A program made the position numbers and the translations under genes. Of a DNA stretch of 64,000 nucleotides, positions 47,176-55,986 are shown piece by piece. The notes beneath the pieces were generated by a model that had not been told where the DNA came from, made no database searches, and worked only from the letters and a program-made list of their open reading frames with translations. The stretch's first letter is position 1. Each line of letters begins with the position of its first letter. Source of the stretch: Shimia aestuarii (GTDB taxonomy: Bacteria; Pseudomonadota; Alphaproteobacteria; Rhodobacterales; Rhodobacteraceae); contig NZ_FOTQ01000002.1 in NCBI RefSeq assembly GCF_900114635.1, forward strand, positions 124,001 to 188,000, read 5' to 3'.

Positions 47176-47870
47176 TGGCCCCTGCTGCCCCAGTGAACGT
47201 CTCGGAGGCCTTGGCTCAACTGCGCGCCCATGTCGAGCCGGGGCGCGCCGAGCAGATGGCGGCCTATCACAAACAGACCCGTCCCGTAATCGGCGTTCCC
47301 AACACAGCCACCAACGATCTGACCAAGCACTGGCGGCAGGTTCTGAGCGTCCCGGACCGCGTCGCGCTGGCCGATGCGCTCTGGCGGACGGACATTTTCG
47401 AAGCCCGCATCGCCGCCGCCAAGCTGCTGACACAGGCACGCCTGCGCCCCGATGATGCGGCCTGGGCGCTGATTCAAAGCTGGGTGGCCGATTTTGACAG
47501 CTGGGCCATTGCCGATCACGCCTGCATGGCCGGTCAGAAACGCCTGACCGCGGACCCTGCGCGTATCGACGCGGTCGAGACCTGGACGCAAAGCCCCCAC
47601 ATGTGGACCCGCCGCGCCGCGCTGGTGATCACCCTGCCCTGGACCAAGCAGAATTTCCCGAAACCCCGGGAACTTGAGGTTCGCGACCGCGTTCTGGGCT
47701 GGGCTGCGGGTTATGTCGATGACCCGGAATGGTTCATTCAGAAGGCCGTCGCCTGGTGGCTGCGCGACCTGTCCAAACATGATCCCGACCGCACCCGCGC
47801 CTTTCTGGAAAAGCACGGCGACAGGATGAAGCCCTTCGCACGCAAGGAAGCCGCAAAACACCTTCCCTGA
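47175..47870 (+). CDS. DNA alkylation repair protein, AlkD-like
   Basis: 231 residues, HEAT-like helical repeats of the AlkD type, which excise N3- and N7-alkylpurines. The active-site region is visible as DSWAIADHACMA, containing the Trp and Asp seen in AlkD. Later comes WFIQKAVAWWLRDLSKHD, which carries the second aromatic wall. The ATG overlaps the glmS stop by one base (TAATG), so expression is coupled to an envelope-sugar gene. It is a different subfamily from the AlkC-like protein at 1725-2855. Confidence 0.86.
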   Translation: MAPAAPVNVSEALAQLRAHVEPGRAEQMAAYHKQTRPVIGVPNTATNDLTKHWRQVLSVPDRVALADALWRTDIFEARIAAAKLLTQARLRPDDAAWALIQSWVADFDSWAIADHACMAGQKRLTADPARIDAVETWTQSPHMWTRRAALVITLPWTKQNFPKPRELEVRDRVLGWAAGYVDDPEWFIQKAVAWWLRDLSKHDPDRTRAFLEKHGDRMKPFARKEAAKHLP

Positions 47871-47877
47871 CAACCAT

Positions 47878-48315
47878 TTAGTCGGCCGAGACCTGTACCT
47901 CGGTCAACTCGGTCAACGGCATGCCCAACGCCTGCATCGCCTGAAGCGAGATCCGGCTTCCCGCGCCGCTTTCCCCTTCGATCGGGATCAGCGAGACCGC
48001 CACGCTCTTGCCGCTCCAGCTGACCTTGCCGGGCCGCGTCCGGGCCACTAGCGGCGTCTTGAGCCACATGCCCGCCTCGGTCGCTGTCCCCAGCGACACA
48101 ATGGTTACACCAAGCGGGCCGGACCGTGCCTCGGGGCGATCCTCGACCACCACCTCCCCCAGATTGTCCGGACGCGGCACGGGACGCACTGTACCATCAG
48201 GCAGGGACGCACTTTCGGGGCGGGCCGTTTCTTTGGGTTGCAACAGATCAAGATTGACCCTGTCGCACCCGACCAGGCCCCCAGCCATCAGAACTACCAG
48301 AACTGCTCGTTTCAT
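47878..48315 (-). CDS. Putative lipoprotein of unknown function
   Basis: 145 residues. The N-terminus [20 protein letters not shown] is a lipoprotein signal with lipobox LVGC. The mature part has a Pro/Arg/Glu-rich linker, then a beta-rich segment ([40 protein letters not shown]). The ATG at 48315 is chosen for the signal. It converges on the AlkD-like gene and is divergent from moaA. I do not recognise the family beyond the impression that similar proteins occur in Rhodobacteraceae. Likely a periplasm-facing anchor protein. Confidence 0.7.
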   Translation of the reverse strand: MKRAVLVVLMAGGLVGCDRVNLDLLQPKETARPESASLPDGTVRPVPRPDNLGEVVVEDRPEARSGPLGVTIVSLGTATEAGMWLKTPLVARTRPGKVSWSGKSVAVSLIPIEGESGAGSRISLQAMQALGMPLTELTEVQVSAD

Positions 48316-48398
48316 GGCGCGATATTGCACCTGATTGTGACCATCTACAACCTTTGCCCCACTTGCCCCGCAACGTAATCGCCACTACCACTATCGGC

Positions 48399-49406
48399 AT
48401 GACTGCACCACTGATCGACCCATTCCAGCGCGCCGTGAACTACCTGCGGGTCTCCGTGACCGACCGCTGCGATTTCCGCTGTGTCTATTGCATGGCGGAA
48501 AACATGACCTTTCTGCCCAAGAAAGAGCTTCTGACGCTCGAAGAGCTCGACCGCATGTGTTCGACCTTCATCCGCCTGGGCGTCGAGAAACTGCGCATCA
48601 CAGGGGGCGAACCGCTCGTCCGGCGTGATATCATGACCTTCTTCCGCGCCATGAAGCGCCATCTGGACAGCGGGGACTTGCGCGAACTTACCCTGACCAC
48701 CAACGGCTCCCAGCTCGAACGCTTCGCGGGCGAGCTTTATGACTGTGGCGTGCGCCGCGTGAATATTTCGCTCGACACGATCGACGAGGCCAAGTTTGCC
48801 GAGATCACCCGCTGGGGCCGCCTGCCCCAGGTCATGCGCGGCATCGACGCCGCTCAAGAGGCGGGCCTGCGCATCAAGATCAACGCCGTTGCCCTCAAGG
48901 GCTTCAACGAAGACGAATTGTTCACGCTGGCCGAATGGTGTCATGACCGCGACATGGACATAACCTGGATCGAGGTCATGCCAATGGGCGACCTCGGAAA
49001 CGAAGACCGGCTCGATCAATACTGGCCGCTCAGCGACCTGCGCAATCAGCTGGCCACCCGCTACACGCTCACCGATCTGGCCGAGCGAACCGGCGGCCCG
49101 GCGCGCTACGTGCGGCTCGAAGAGACGGGTCAGAAAATCGGCTTCATCACGCCCTTGACCCATAATTTCTGCGAAAGCTGCAACCGCGTGCGCCTGACCT
49201 GCACCGGGCAGCTCTTCATGTGCCTTGGTCAGGAAGACATGGCCGACCTGCGCGCGCCCCTGCGCGACAGCAGCGAAGGCGAAGGCAAGCTCGAAGAGGC
49301 GATCCGCGCCGCCATCCGTCTCAAGCCCAAGGGCCACGACTTTGACTATTCGCGCCAGAAAGTCGACGGCCAGATGTCCCGCCACATGAGCCACACGGGC
49401 GGCTAA
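48399..49406 (+). CDS. moaA: GTP 3',8-cyclase MoaA
   Basis: 335 residues. Radical SAM enzyme that starts molybdenum cofactor synthesis from GTP. The N-terminal cluster motif is CDFRCVYC (CxxxCxxC). The SAM site shows [11 protein letters not shown], and the C-terminal second [4Fe-4S] cluster is held by [18 protein letters not shown]. The chain ends in the Gly-Gly tail (HTGG) needed for activity. I chose the ATG at 48399; an upstream in-frame start adds 15 residues with no similarity. No other moa gene lies in the window. Confidence 0.95.
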   Translation: MTAPLIDPFQRAVNYLRVSVTDRCDFRCVYCMAENMTFLPKKELLTLEELDRMCSTFIRLGVEKLRITGGEPLVRRDIMTFFRAMKRHLDSGDLRELTLTTNGSQLERFAGELYDCGVRRVNISLDTIDEAKFAEITRWGRLPQVMRGIDAAQEAGLRIKINAVALKGFNEDELFTLAEWCHDRDMDITWIEVMPMGDLGNEDRLDQYWPLSDLRNQLATRYTLTDLAERTGGPARYVRLEETGQKIGFITPLTHNFCESCNRVRLTCTGQLFMCLGQEDMADLRAPLRDSSEGEGKLEEAIRAAIRLKPKGHDFDYSRQKVDGQMSRHMSHTGG

Positions 49407-49410
49407 ACCG

Positions 49411-49495
49411 TCTCCCCATCTTCCTTTTGCCAGAAATATCCTGGGGGAGTCACAGCTTGGCTGTGACGGGGGCGACGCCCCCCCACCCCCCCTGC
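49411..49495 (+). repeat. Tandem-hairpin repeat, copy 3 (after moaA)
   Basis: Begins five bases after the moaA stop: CCATCTTCCTTTTGCCAGAA, then ATATCCTGGGGGA. Two hairpins follow: GTCACAG CTTGG CTGTGAC (49449-49467) and GGGGGC GAC GCCCCC (49468-49482). The first hairpin has a completely different sequence from copy 2 but occupies the same place. It lies upstream of lysC on the same strand, so it can terminate moaA. Confidence 0.72.
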
Positions 49496-49568
49496 GACAC
49501 CCGACCCCGCTTGCACCGACGCGCCATCCCGCGTAAACCCCGCTCAACCAAAGCCCAAGGAAACGAGA

Positions 49569-50807
49569 ATGCCCGTTCTTGTGATGAAATTCGGCGGCAC
49601 CTCGGTCGCCAACCTCGACCGCATCCGCCGCGCCGCCAAACGTATCGGCGTCGAAGTCGCCAAAGGCTATGACGTGATCGTCATCGTCTCGGCCATGTCC
49701 GGCCAGACCAACAAGCTGGTCGGTTATGTCGAAGAAACCTCGCCCCTGTTTGATGCGCGCGAATATGACGCCGTGGTCTCCTCGGGCGAAAACGTGACCG
49801 CCGGCCTGATGGCGCTGACCTTGCAGGAAATGGATATCCCGGCGCGCAGCTGGCAGGGTTGGCAGGTGCCGCTCCTGACCACCTCGGCCCATTCCCAGGC
49901 CCGGATCGAGGAAATCCCGACCGACAATATCAACGCCAAGTTCGGCGAAGGCATGCGTGTCGCCGTGGTTGCCGGGTTCCAGGGCATCAGCCCCGAAGGC
50001 CGCATCACCACGCTGGGCCGGGGCGGCTCGGACACCACCGCCGTCGCCTTTGCCGCCGCTTTCGATGCGGAACGCTGCGACATCTACACCGACGTGGACG
50101 GGGTCTACACCACCGATCCGCGTATCTGCAGCAAGGCCCGCAAACTCGACCGGATCGCGTTCGAGGAAATGCTGGAACTGGCCTCGCTGGGGGCCAAGGT
50201 GCTGCAAACCCGCTCGGTCGAACTGGCCATGCGTTACAAGGTCAAACTGCGGGTGCTGAGCTCGTTTGAAGAACAATCCGACGAGGCCGGAACCCTGGTC
50301 TGCGATGAGGAGGAAATCATGGAAAGCAATGTTGTTTCTGGCGTCGCCTATAGCCGCGACGAAGCCAAGATGACCCTTCTGTCGGTCGCCGACCGTCCGG
50401 GCATCGCCTCGATCATCTTCGGATGTCTCTCCGATGCGGGCGTGAACGTGGACATGATCGTTCAGAACATTTCCGAGGAAGGGCGCACCGACATGACTTT
50501 CTCGCTGCCCACCGATCAGGTGAAGCGCGCCGAGAAAGCCCTTGCCGAACTCAAGGCCTCGGGCGGCCTGAACTTCTCCGACCTCATCACGGACATGGAT
50601 GTCGCCAAGATTTCTGTCGTCGGCATCGGGATGCGCTCGCAATCTGGGGTTGCAGCCAAGATGTTCAAGGTCCTCTCTGACGAGGGCATCAACATCAAGG
50701 TCATCACCACGTCGGAAATCAAGATTTCCGTCCTGATCGACCGCAAGTATCTCGAACTGGCGGTACAGGCGCTGCACGACGCCTTTGATCTCGACAAGGC
50801 GGCCTGA
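49569..50807 (+). CDS. lysC: Aspartate kinase
   Basis: 412 residues. First step from aspartate to lysine, threonine, methionine and diaminopimelate. The kinase domain starts KFGGTSVANLDRI, with GRGGSDTTAVAFAAAF and YTDVDGVYTTDPRI. Two ACT domains follow from about residue 260 (SRDEAKMTLLSVADRPGIA and KISVVGIGMRSQSGVAAKMF), which give feedback inhibition by amino acids. The ATG has AAGGAAACG ahead. A clear terminator lies 41 bases after the stop. Confidence 0.96.
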   Translation: MPVLVMKFGGTSVANLDRIRRAAKRIGVEVAKGYDVIVIVSAMSGQTNKLVGYVEETSPLFDAREYDAVVSSGENVTAGLMALTLQEMDIPARSWQGWQVPLLTTSAHSQARIEEIPTDNINAKFGEGMRVAVVAGFQGISPEGRITTLGRGGSDTTAVAFAAAFDAERCDIYTDVDGVYTTDPRICSKARKLDRIAFEEMLELASLGAKVLQTRSVELAMRYKVKLRVLSSFEEQSDEAGTLVCDEEEIMESNVVSGVAYSRDEAKMTLLSVADRPGIASIIFGCLSDAGVNVDMIVQNISEEGRTDMTFSLPTDQVKRAEKALAELKASGGLNFSDLITDMDVAKISVVGIGMRSQSGVAAKMFKVLSDEGINIKVITTSEIKISVLIDRKYLELAVQALHDAFDLDKAA

Positions 50808-50847
50808 TCACGCCCGATCCCAGCATCTGCAAGGACTGGCCCTGCCC

Positions 50848-50872
50848 CCGTCCCGGTCAAACTCCGGGACGG
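50848..50872 (+). terminator. Terminator of lysC, built on a CCCGG-TCAA palindrome
   Basis: CCGTCCCGG and CCGGGACGG form a perfect 9-bp stem with a seven-base loop, followed by CTTTATTTCTG. The core CCCGGTCAAACTCCGGG is nearly the same as the palindrome at 19634-19650 between nuoK and nuoJ. Confidence 0.85.
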
Positions 50873-51022
50873 CTTTATTTCTGTCGTCCTGCAAGGGGGC
50901 GGATGCTTTATTGGGCATTCCTCTGCCACACGCCCCCCTTCGGGACAAAAACGCGTTTCGCTTCGCCGCCGCATGTGATCTATTCAGGGTGAAATGCAAC
51001 CAGACGGGGAACCGAACCGCGC

Positions 51023-53266
51023 ATGTCTGAAAGAACCGAATCCGAAAGCCGCAAGCTGCTGGGCCGGTTGCGCGATGCATTGGCCGAAGACACGGCCGGT
51101 CAGGAACGCCTGGACCGCATCACCCACCTGATTGCCTCATCGATGGGCACCGAGGTGTGCTCGATCTACCTGTTTCGTGACGATGAAACGCTTGAACTCT
51201 GCGCCACCGAAGGTCTGAACCCGGAATCGGTGCACCAGACCCGCCTGCGCGTGGGTGAAGGCCTCGTGGGCCGCGTCGCTCGCAGTTCGCGCGTGATCAA
51301 CTCCGACAATGCCCCCTCCGAAAAGGGGTTCCGCTACATGCCGGAAACCGGAGAAGAGATCTATTCCAGCTTCTGCGGCGTGCCGATTCAGCGGCTGGGT
51401 GACAATCTCGGCGTGCTCGTGGTCCAGTCCAAGGACGCGCGCACCTATTCCGCGGACGAGGTCTATGCGCTGGAAGTGGTGGCCATGGTGCTGGCCGAAA
51501 TGACCGAGCTGGGCGCCTTTGTCGGCGAAGGCGCGGCCATGACCGCCCGCCATCAGCAGCCTGTCGCCTTCAAAGGCTCCGGTGCCCAGGAAGGGGCCGC
51601 CGAGGGCCATGTCTGGCTGCACGAACCGCGCGTGGTTGTCACCAACCCCGTTGCAGACGATCCCGAAACCGAACTGGCCCGCCTCAGCGAAGCGGTCGAA
51701 ACCCTGCGGGTCGGCGTCGACAAGATGCTGGCCACTGCCGCGCGTGGCGACAAGGAACAGCTCGACGTACTCGAAGCCTACCGGATGTTTGCCAACTCCA
51801 AGGGCTGGATGAAGCGCATGGAAAGCGACATCGCGCGCGGTCTCTCTGCCGAAGCCGCCGTCGAGAAAGAACAATCCGCCGCCCGGACCCGCATGGAACA
51901 GGTGACGGATGCCTATCTGCGCGAACGTCTGCACGATCTGGACGACCTCTCGAACCGCCTGTTGCGCATCCTGACCGGACAGGGCACCGAAACCGGCGCC
52001 GACCTGCCTGCCGACCCGATCCTCGTGGCGCGCAATATCGGCCCCGGTGAATTGCTCGAATATGGCCGCAATCTCAGGGGCATCGTGCTCGAAGAAGGCT
52101 CCGTGGGCAGCCACGCTGCGATTGTCGCCCGTGCGCTGGCCATCCCGCTGGTGATTCACGCCGACCGCATCACCACAGAGGCGCTCAATGGCGATCATAT
52201 CATGCTCGACGGGGACCAGGGCGTTGTACATCTGCGCCCGGACGACACGGTCGTCGCCGCTTTCCGTGACAAGATCGCGATGGCCGCCGAGGCCCAGCAA
52301 CGCTACGCCTCGATCCGCGACAAGCCCGCCACCACGCTCGATGGTACGACCATTTCATTGCACATGAACGCCGGCCTCATGGCCGACCTTCCCTCGCTGG
52401 AAAACTCGGGCGCCGAAGGGGTCGGCCTGTTCCGCACAGAGCTTCAGTTTCTCGTGCGCAACCAAATGCCCAAGCGGACCGAACTGGCACAGCTCTACAG
52501 CCACGTCATGGATGCAGCCAAGGGCATGCGGGTCGTGTTCCGCACGCTCGACATCGGGTCGGACAAGGTCCTGCCCTACATGACACCGCAGGACGAACCC
52601 AACCCGGCATTGGGCTGGCGCGCGGTGCGCGTGGCGCTGGACAAACCCGGCGTGATGCGCATGCAGCTACAGGCGCTCCTGCGTGCCGCCAACGGACGCC
52701 CGCTCACCGTCATGTTCCCCTTCGTGGCGCAATATGACGAATACACCGCCGCCCGCGCCGAAATGGACAAGGCGCTTGAGCGCGAACACATCCTCGGCCA
52801 CCCCCTGCCCGAGAACCTTGAAGTGGGCGCGATGCTGGAAACCCCCTCTCTGGCCTTCGCCCCGCAAAAGTTCTTTGAAGAGGTGGATTTCCTGTCGATT
52901 GGCGGCAATGACCTCAAACAGTTCTTCTTTGCCGCCGACCGGGAAAACGAACGGGTGCGACGTCGCTATGACACGCTCAACGTCAGCTTCCTGACTTTCC
53001 TCGAAGGCATCGTGAACCGCTGTGTCACCACGAAGACTCCGCTCAGTTTCTGCGGCGAGGATGCCGGCCGTCCGATCGAAGCACTCTGCCTTGCGGCGAT
53101 GGGGTTGCGGTCGCTGTCGATGCGCCCGGCCTCGATCGGCCCGGTCAAGAGCCTGTTGCGGCGCACCAATCTGGGCGAAGTGCGCGAAGTGATCGTGCAG
53201 GCGCGCGAACGCGGGGATCAGACGGTGCGCCCGGCATTGATGGAGTACCTGCGCAACACCGGCTAA
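51023..53266 (+). CDS. ptsP: PTS-Ntr enzyme I (phosphoenolpyruvate-protein phosphotransferase)
   Basis: 747 residues. Passes phosphate from PEP to NPr and on to EIIA-Ntr, a regulatory chain linked to nitrogen and potassium status. Residues about 20-165 are a GAF domain (EVCSIYLF, LRVGEGLVGRVARSSRVI), which marks PtsP. The EI part follows with the phosphohistidine in GSVGSHAAIVARAL, then EGVGLFRTELQFL and MVFRTLDIGSDK-like (visible as VFRTLDIGSDKVLPY). The C-terminus reads SFCGEDAGRP. The other PTS-Ntr genes are not in the window. Its stop codon begins repeat copy 4. Confidence 0.95.
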   Translation: MSERTESESRKLLGRLRDALAEDTAGQERLDRITHLIASSMGTEVCSIYLFRDDETLELCATEGLNPESVHQTRLRVGEGLVGRVARSSRVINSDNAPSEKGFRYMPETGEEIYSSFCGVPIQRLGDNLGVLVVQSKDARTYSADEVYALEVVAMVLAEMTELGAFVGEGAAMTARHQQPVAFKGSGAQEGAAEGHVWLHEPRVVVTNPVADDPETELARLSEAVETLRVGVDKMLATAARGDKEQLDVLEAYRMFANSKGWMKRMESDIARGLSAEAAVEKEQSAARTRMEQVTDAYLRERLHDLDDLSNRLLRILTGQGTETGADLPADPILVARNIGPGELLEYGRNLRGIVLEEGSVGSHAAIVARALAIPLVIHADRITTEALNGDHIMLDGDQGVVHLRPDDTVVAAFRDKIAMAAEAQQRYASIRDKPATTLDGTTISLHMNAGLMADLPSLENSGAEGVGLFRTELQFLVRNQMPKRTELAQLYSHVMDAAKGMRVVFRTLDIGSDKVLPYMTPQDEPNPALGWRAVRVALDKPGVMRMQLQALLRAANGRPLTVMFPFVAQYDEYTAARAEMDKALEREHILGHPLPENLEVGAMLETPSLAFAPQKFFEEVDFLSIGGNDLKQFFFAADRENERVRRRYDTLNVSFLTFLEGIVNRCVTTKTPLSFCGEDAGRPIEALCLAAMGLRSLSMRPASIGPVKSLLRRTNLGEVREVIVQARERGDQTVRPALMEYLRNTG

Positions 53267-53335
53267 GGGGGCGCTGCCCCCGCCGCCGCAAGCGGCGACT
53301 CCCCCGGGGTATTTCCGGAAAAAGAAAGATCAGGC
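53264..53335 (-). repeat. Tandem-hairpin repeat, copy 4 (between ptsP and ecsC-like gene)
   Basis: Read on the minus strand it starts in the stop of the EcsC-like gene (TGATCTTTCTTTTTCCGGAA, ATACCCCGGGGGAG). It then has the variable hairpin (GTCGCCGC TT GCGGCG) and GGGGGC AGC GCCCCC (53267-53281), and ends at the ptsP stop. Apart from the variable hairpin it differs from copy 2 by only a few bases. It fills the entire gap between two convergent genes. Confidence 0.75.
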
Positions 53336-54106
53336 CGCGCGCGGCGGGCCCATCTGCGCCAGCATTTTTTCGACCAGCCGGTCATGGTCGATGTCAGCGT
53401 CAATCGCCAGGCGGCGCAGGCCAAAATGCACATGCGCGATTTCCTGGTAGTAGCTGGTATAGGCATAATTCGTGGCCGCCCCAGCCACGGCGCCAAGCAC
53501 CGGTACCGCCTGCGCGGCAAGCTTTTGGCCCAGCACGACTGCAAGACGCGGCGCAACCCGCGCAATCAGCGCCTGCATGGCGCCTCCGGTGAGCGCCAGA
53601 CGCGTGCTGACAAAAGCAAGGTCCGCGCCATCATCACGCGCCAGCGGCCCGGCGGCTGAAAACACGCGGATGCAATCGAACTGCACGTTTTCCGCTTCGG
53701 GATCAAAGCCTTGTCGACGTGCCTCATCCTGAATGGCGCGCAACAGCACGGTCGTCGTGACCGGCAATTCCGCCAATGCCCCCGGCAATCCACCCGCGCC
53801 CCCTGCCGCGCCCAGCGCGGTGGCCACAGCCGTGTTCAACCATGTCTTTTGTTCGCCCACCACTCGGCGCGAGCCCTGCGCCGCGCGCATCGCCTGCGAA
53901 AGCGCCAGCTCTGTGGCACCATCCAGCCGGTCGCGCACCTGTCTGGGCAGGCGATCCAACAACCCTTCGGCCTGTCCGCCCAAGAGGTTGAGAAGCTCGA
54001 TCCCCAGCCCCCCCGCATTGCGGTAGCGTTTCGCAAGCCGTGCGATTTCTGCCTCGGGGTCGATCACGGCGATCTGTCGGATGTCCAGCGGGTCACTCTC
54101 GGTCAT
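53330..54106 (-). CDS. EcsC family protein
   Basis: 258 residues. The EcsC pattern is visible: GLGIELLNLLGGQAEGLLDRLP, GAAGGAGGLPGALAELPVTT, FDCIRVF and a glycine/alanine-rich segment (VLGAVAGAATNYAYTSYYQE). Family members are small membrane-associated proteins linked to ABC exporters or secretion; their biochemical action is unknown. It ends in the repeat it shares with ptsP and has no clear operon partner. Confidence 0.83.
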   Translation of the reverse strand: MTESDPLDIRQIAVIDPEAEIARLAKRYRNAGGLGIELLNLLGGQAEGLLDRLPRQVRDRLDGATELALSQAMRAAQGSRRVVGEQKTWLNTAVATALGAAGGAGGLPGALAELPVTTTVLLRAIQDEARRQGFDPEAENVQFDCIRVFSAAGPLARDDGADLAFVSTRLALTGGAMQALIARVAPRLAVVLGQKLAAQAVPVLGAVAGAATNYAYTSYYQEIAHVHFGLRRLAIDADIDHDRLVEKMLAQMGPPRAA

Positions 54107-54137
54107 GTGTCAAAGATCAGCTTTGACACGCGCGAAA

Positions 54138-54641
54138 TCAAGGGGACGGCGCTGCATCGGCAAAGCTTTGCACGGTGCCTGAGATCCCGTCCCACGCCCC
54201 CGGCACCAACTCGCGGCCCAGAACACGGTCCGGGTTCGTAGGCGGCGGCATGATCACATCCGCAAGTTTTTCAAAGCCGAACCGTTTGTAATAGGGCGCA
54301 TCGCCCACCAGCATCACCCGTTCCCAGCCCTGACCGCTGCCCTTGGCAAGGCTCTCTTCGATCAGCAAACCGCCCAGACCTTCGCCCTGGTGGGTCGGGT
54401 GCACCGCCACTGGCCCCAGAAGCAGCGCCTCTGACGCCCCGATCCGCACTGGCCAATAACGGATCGCCCCGGCCAGGATATTCTGGGCATCCCGCGCCAC
54501 CAGCGACATTCCCGCCACCCGCGCCACGCCATCGCGCAGCCGGTAAGAACTCAGCGCCTCGCGCCCCGGCGCAAAGCACAGGTCATAGAGGGCTTCGACC
54601 TCCCACCAGTCTTCTTCGGTTTCCTGTGCAAGTGTGAACAC
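54138..54641 (-). CDS. GNAT family N-acetyltransferase
   Basis: 167 residues. The acetyl-CoA binding motif is in LLGPVAVHPTHQGEGLGGLL, with the Q/RxxGxG/A pattern as HQGEGLG. The preceding AGAIRYWPVRIG and following VMLVGDAPYYKRFGF fit the GNAT fold. The start codon is GTG at 54641. The small-molecule or protein substrate is unknown. It stands alone between the EcsC-like gene and the flavin reductase, transcribed away from the latter. Confidence 0.82.
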   Translation of the reverse strand: MFTLAQETEEDWWEVEALYDLCFAPGREALSSYRLRDGVARVAGMSLVARDAQNILAGAIRYWPVRIGASEALLLGPVAVHPTHQGEGLGGLLIEESLAKGSGQGWERVMLVGDAPYYKRFGFEKLADVIMPPPTNPDRVLGRELVPGAWDGISGTVQSFADAAPSP

Positions 54642-54729
54642 CCGCTTCGCGCCTCGTTTGGTCTTTTTGATGTGGAATCGGCCCTAGCATGGCGTTAACC
54701 CTTGGGCAAACCCAAAGGAAGCGCGATCC

Positions 54730-55335
54730 ATGTTCTATCAGCCCAAAGACGGCCACGGCCTGCCCCACAACCCGTTCAATGCCCTGATCACCCCGCGCCC
54801 CATCGCGTGGGTCTCGACTCGGGATGCGGACGGGCGGCGCAACCTCGCCCCCTATTCCTTCTTCAACGGCACCGCTTATGTACCGCCACAGGTCATGTTC
54901 GCCTCGACCGGGACCAAGCCGGATCAGGCCGAGGGCAAGGATTCGCTCTCAAACATCCGCGCCACCGGCGTGTTCTGCATCAACGTCGTCGAAGAGGCGA
55001 TGCGTGACGCCATGAACGTGTCGACCACCACGTTCGACAAGGACGTGGACGAGTTCGACCGGGCCGGGCTTGAGGCGGCGCAATGCGAAACAATCGACTG
55101 TCCCCGCCTTCTTGGCGCGCCCGCCTCGCTGGAATGCCGCATGACCCAGATCGTGCCGCTTTTGGGCGAAAACAACTTCATGGTCATGGGTGAGGTTGTC
55201 GGCATTCACCTGCGCGACAATTGCATCGTGGACGGCATCTTCGACGTGACCACCTTCCGCCCGCTGGCGCGGCTGGGTTATCGCGACTACTCTGTCGTGG
55301 ACAACACTTTCACACTGGCAAGACCGGACGATTGA
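54730..55335 (+). CDS. Flavin reductase family protein (FMN-binding split barrel)
   Basis: 201 residues. The N-terminus PFNALITPRPIAWVSTRDAD and NLAPYSFFNGTAYVPPQVMF are the FMN-binding signature of the family, followed by GTKPDQAEGKDSLSNIRATG. Such proteins reduce flavin for monooxygenases or act on small substrates. It is translationally coupled to the next gene (TGATG). No monooxygenase gene is near, so its partner is unknown. Confidence 0.87.
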   Translation: MFYQPKDGHGLPHNPFNALITPRPIAWVSTRDADGRRNLAPYSFFNGTAYVPPQVMFASTGTKPDQAEGKDSLSNIRATGVFCINVVEEAMRDAMNVSTTTFDKDVDEFDRAGLEAAQCETIDCPRLLGAPASLECRMTQIVPLLGENNFMVMGEVVGIHLRDNCIVDGIFDVTTFRPLARLGYRDYSVVDNTFTLARPDD

Positions 55336-55979
55336 TGCCCCTGCCCGACCCGGATCAGCCCTACCCCATCCATCTCCCCGATGGCAGCCCGCATCGCGGC
55401 ACGGTGATGCTGCGGGCGGTGACCGACCATCCCTGTCTTTCGGTCGGGGCCTATACCTATGCCTCGGATTTCGACCCGCCCGGGGACTGGGCCGCGCGGC
55501 TGGCACCCTATCTCTTTCCGTTCTCGCAGGAACGGCTGATCATCGGCAAATTCTGTCAGATCGCGCACGGCGTGCGCTTTCTGACCGCCTCGGCCAACCA
55601 CGCGACCGACGGACTAAGCTGTTATCCCTTTCCCATCTTTGACGGAACCGCCCGTGAAGGCTATCAGCCGGATCAGCGCGATACACTTGTGGGCCATGAC
55701 GTGTGGTTCGGCAATGGGGCCACCATCCTGCCCGGCGCCCATATCGGCCATGGCGCGATCATCGGCGCGGGCGCCGTGGTGCGCGGCATCGTGCCGGATT
55801 ACGCGATTGTCACGGGCAACCCCGGCACCGTGGCGCGCTATCGTTTTGCCCCGGACGTGATCGAGCGCCTTCTTGAGTTGGCGTGGTGGGATTGGCCGCT
55901 GGCGGGCATCGAAGCAGCGATCCCGGCCATCATGGCCGGGGATGTTGATGCGCTGGAAGTGCTTGCGCCCACGACTTGA
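55335..55979 (+). CDS. CatB-type O-acetyltransferase (left-handed beta-helix)
   Basis: 214 residues. Hexapeptide repeats run from about residue 60, with LIIGKFCQIAHGVRFLTASA and the catalytic histidine region NHATDGLSCYPF. The coil HDVWFGNGATILPGAHIGHG and GNPGTVARYRF follow. The fold matches chloramphenicol/streptogramin-type acetyltransferases, but in environmental bacteria most members act on sugars or other metabolites; resistance is not shown by sequence. The ATG overlaps the flavin reductase stop. Confidence 0.85.
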   Translation: MPLPDPDQPYPIHLPDGSPHRGTVMLRAVTDHPCLSVGAYTYASDFDPPGDWAARLAPYLFPFSQERLIIGKFCQIAHGVRFLTASANHATDGLSCYPFPIFDGTAREGYQPDQRDTLVGHDVWFGNGATILPGAHIGHGAIIGAGAVVRGIVPDYAIVTGNPGTVARYRFAPDVIERLLELAWWDWPLAGIEAAIPAIMAGDVDALEVLAPTT

Positions 55980-55986
55980 AGCCGGG

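Noticed and set aside
48345-50777. An 810-codon open frame on the minus strand
   Set aside because: It is antisense to moaA and lysC and crosses their intergenic repeat. No similarity is visible and both real genes are strongly supported.
55335-55979. Antibiotic-resistance acetyltransferase
   Set aside because: The fold matches the CatB group, but this group has many metabolic members and nothing in the sequence or neighbours indicates resistance.
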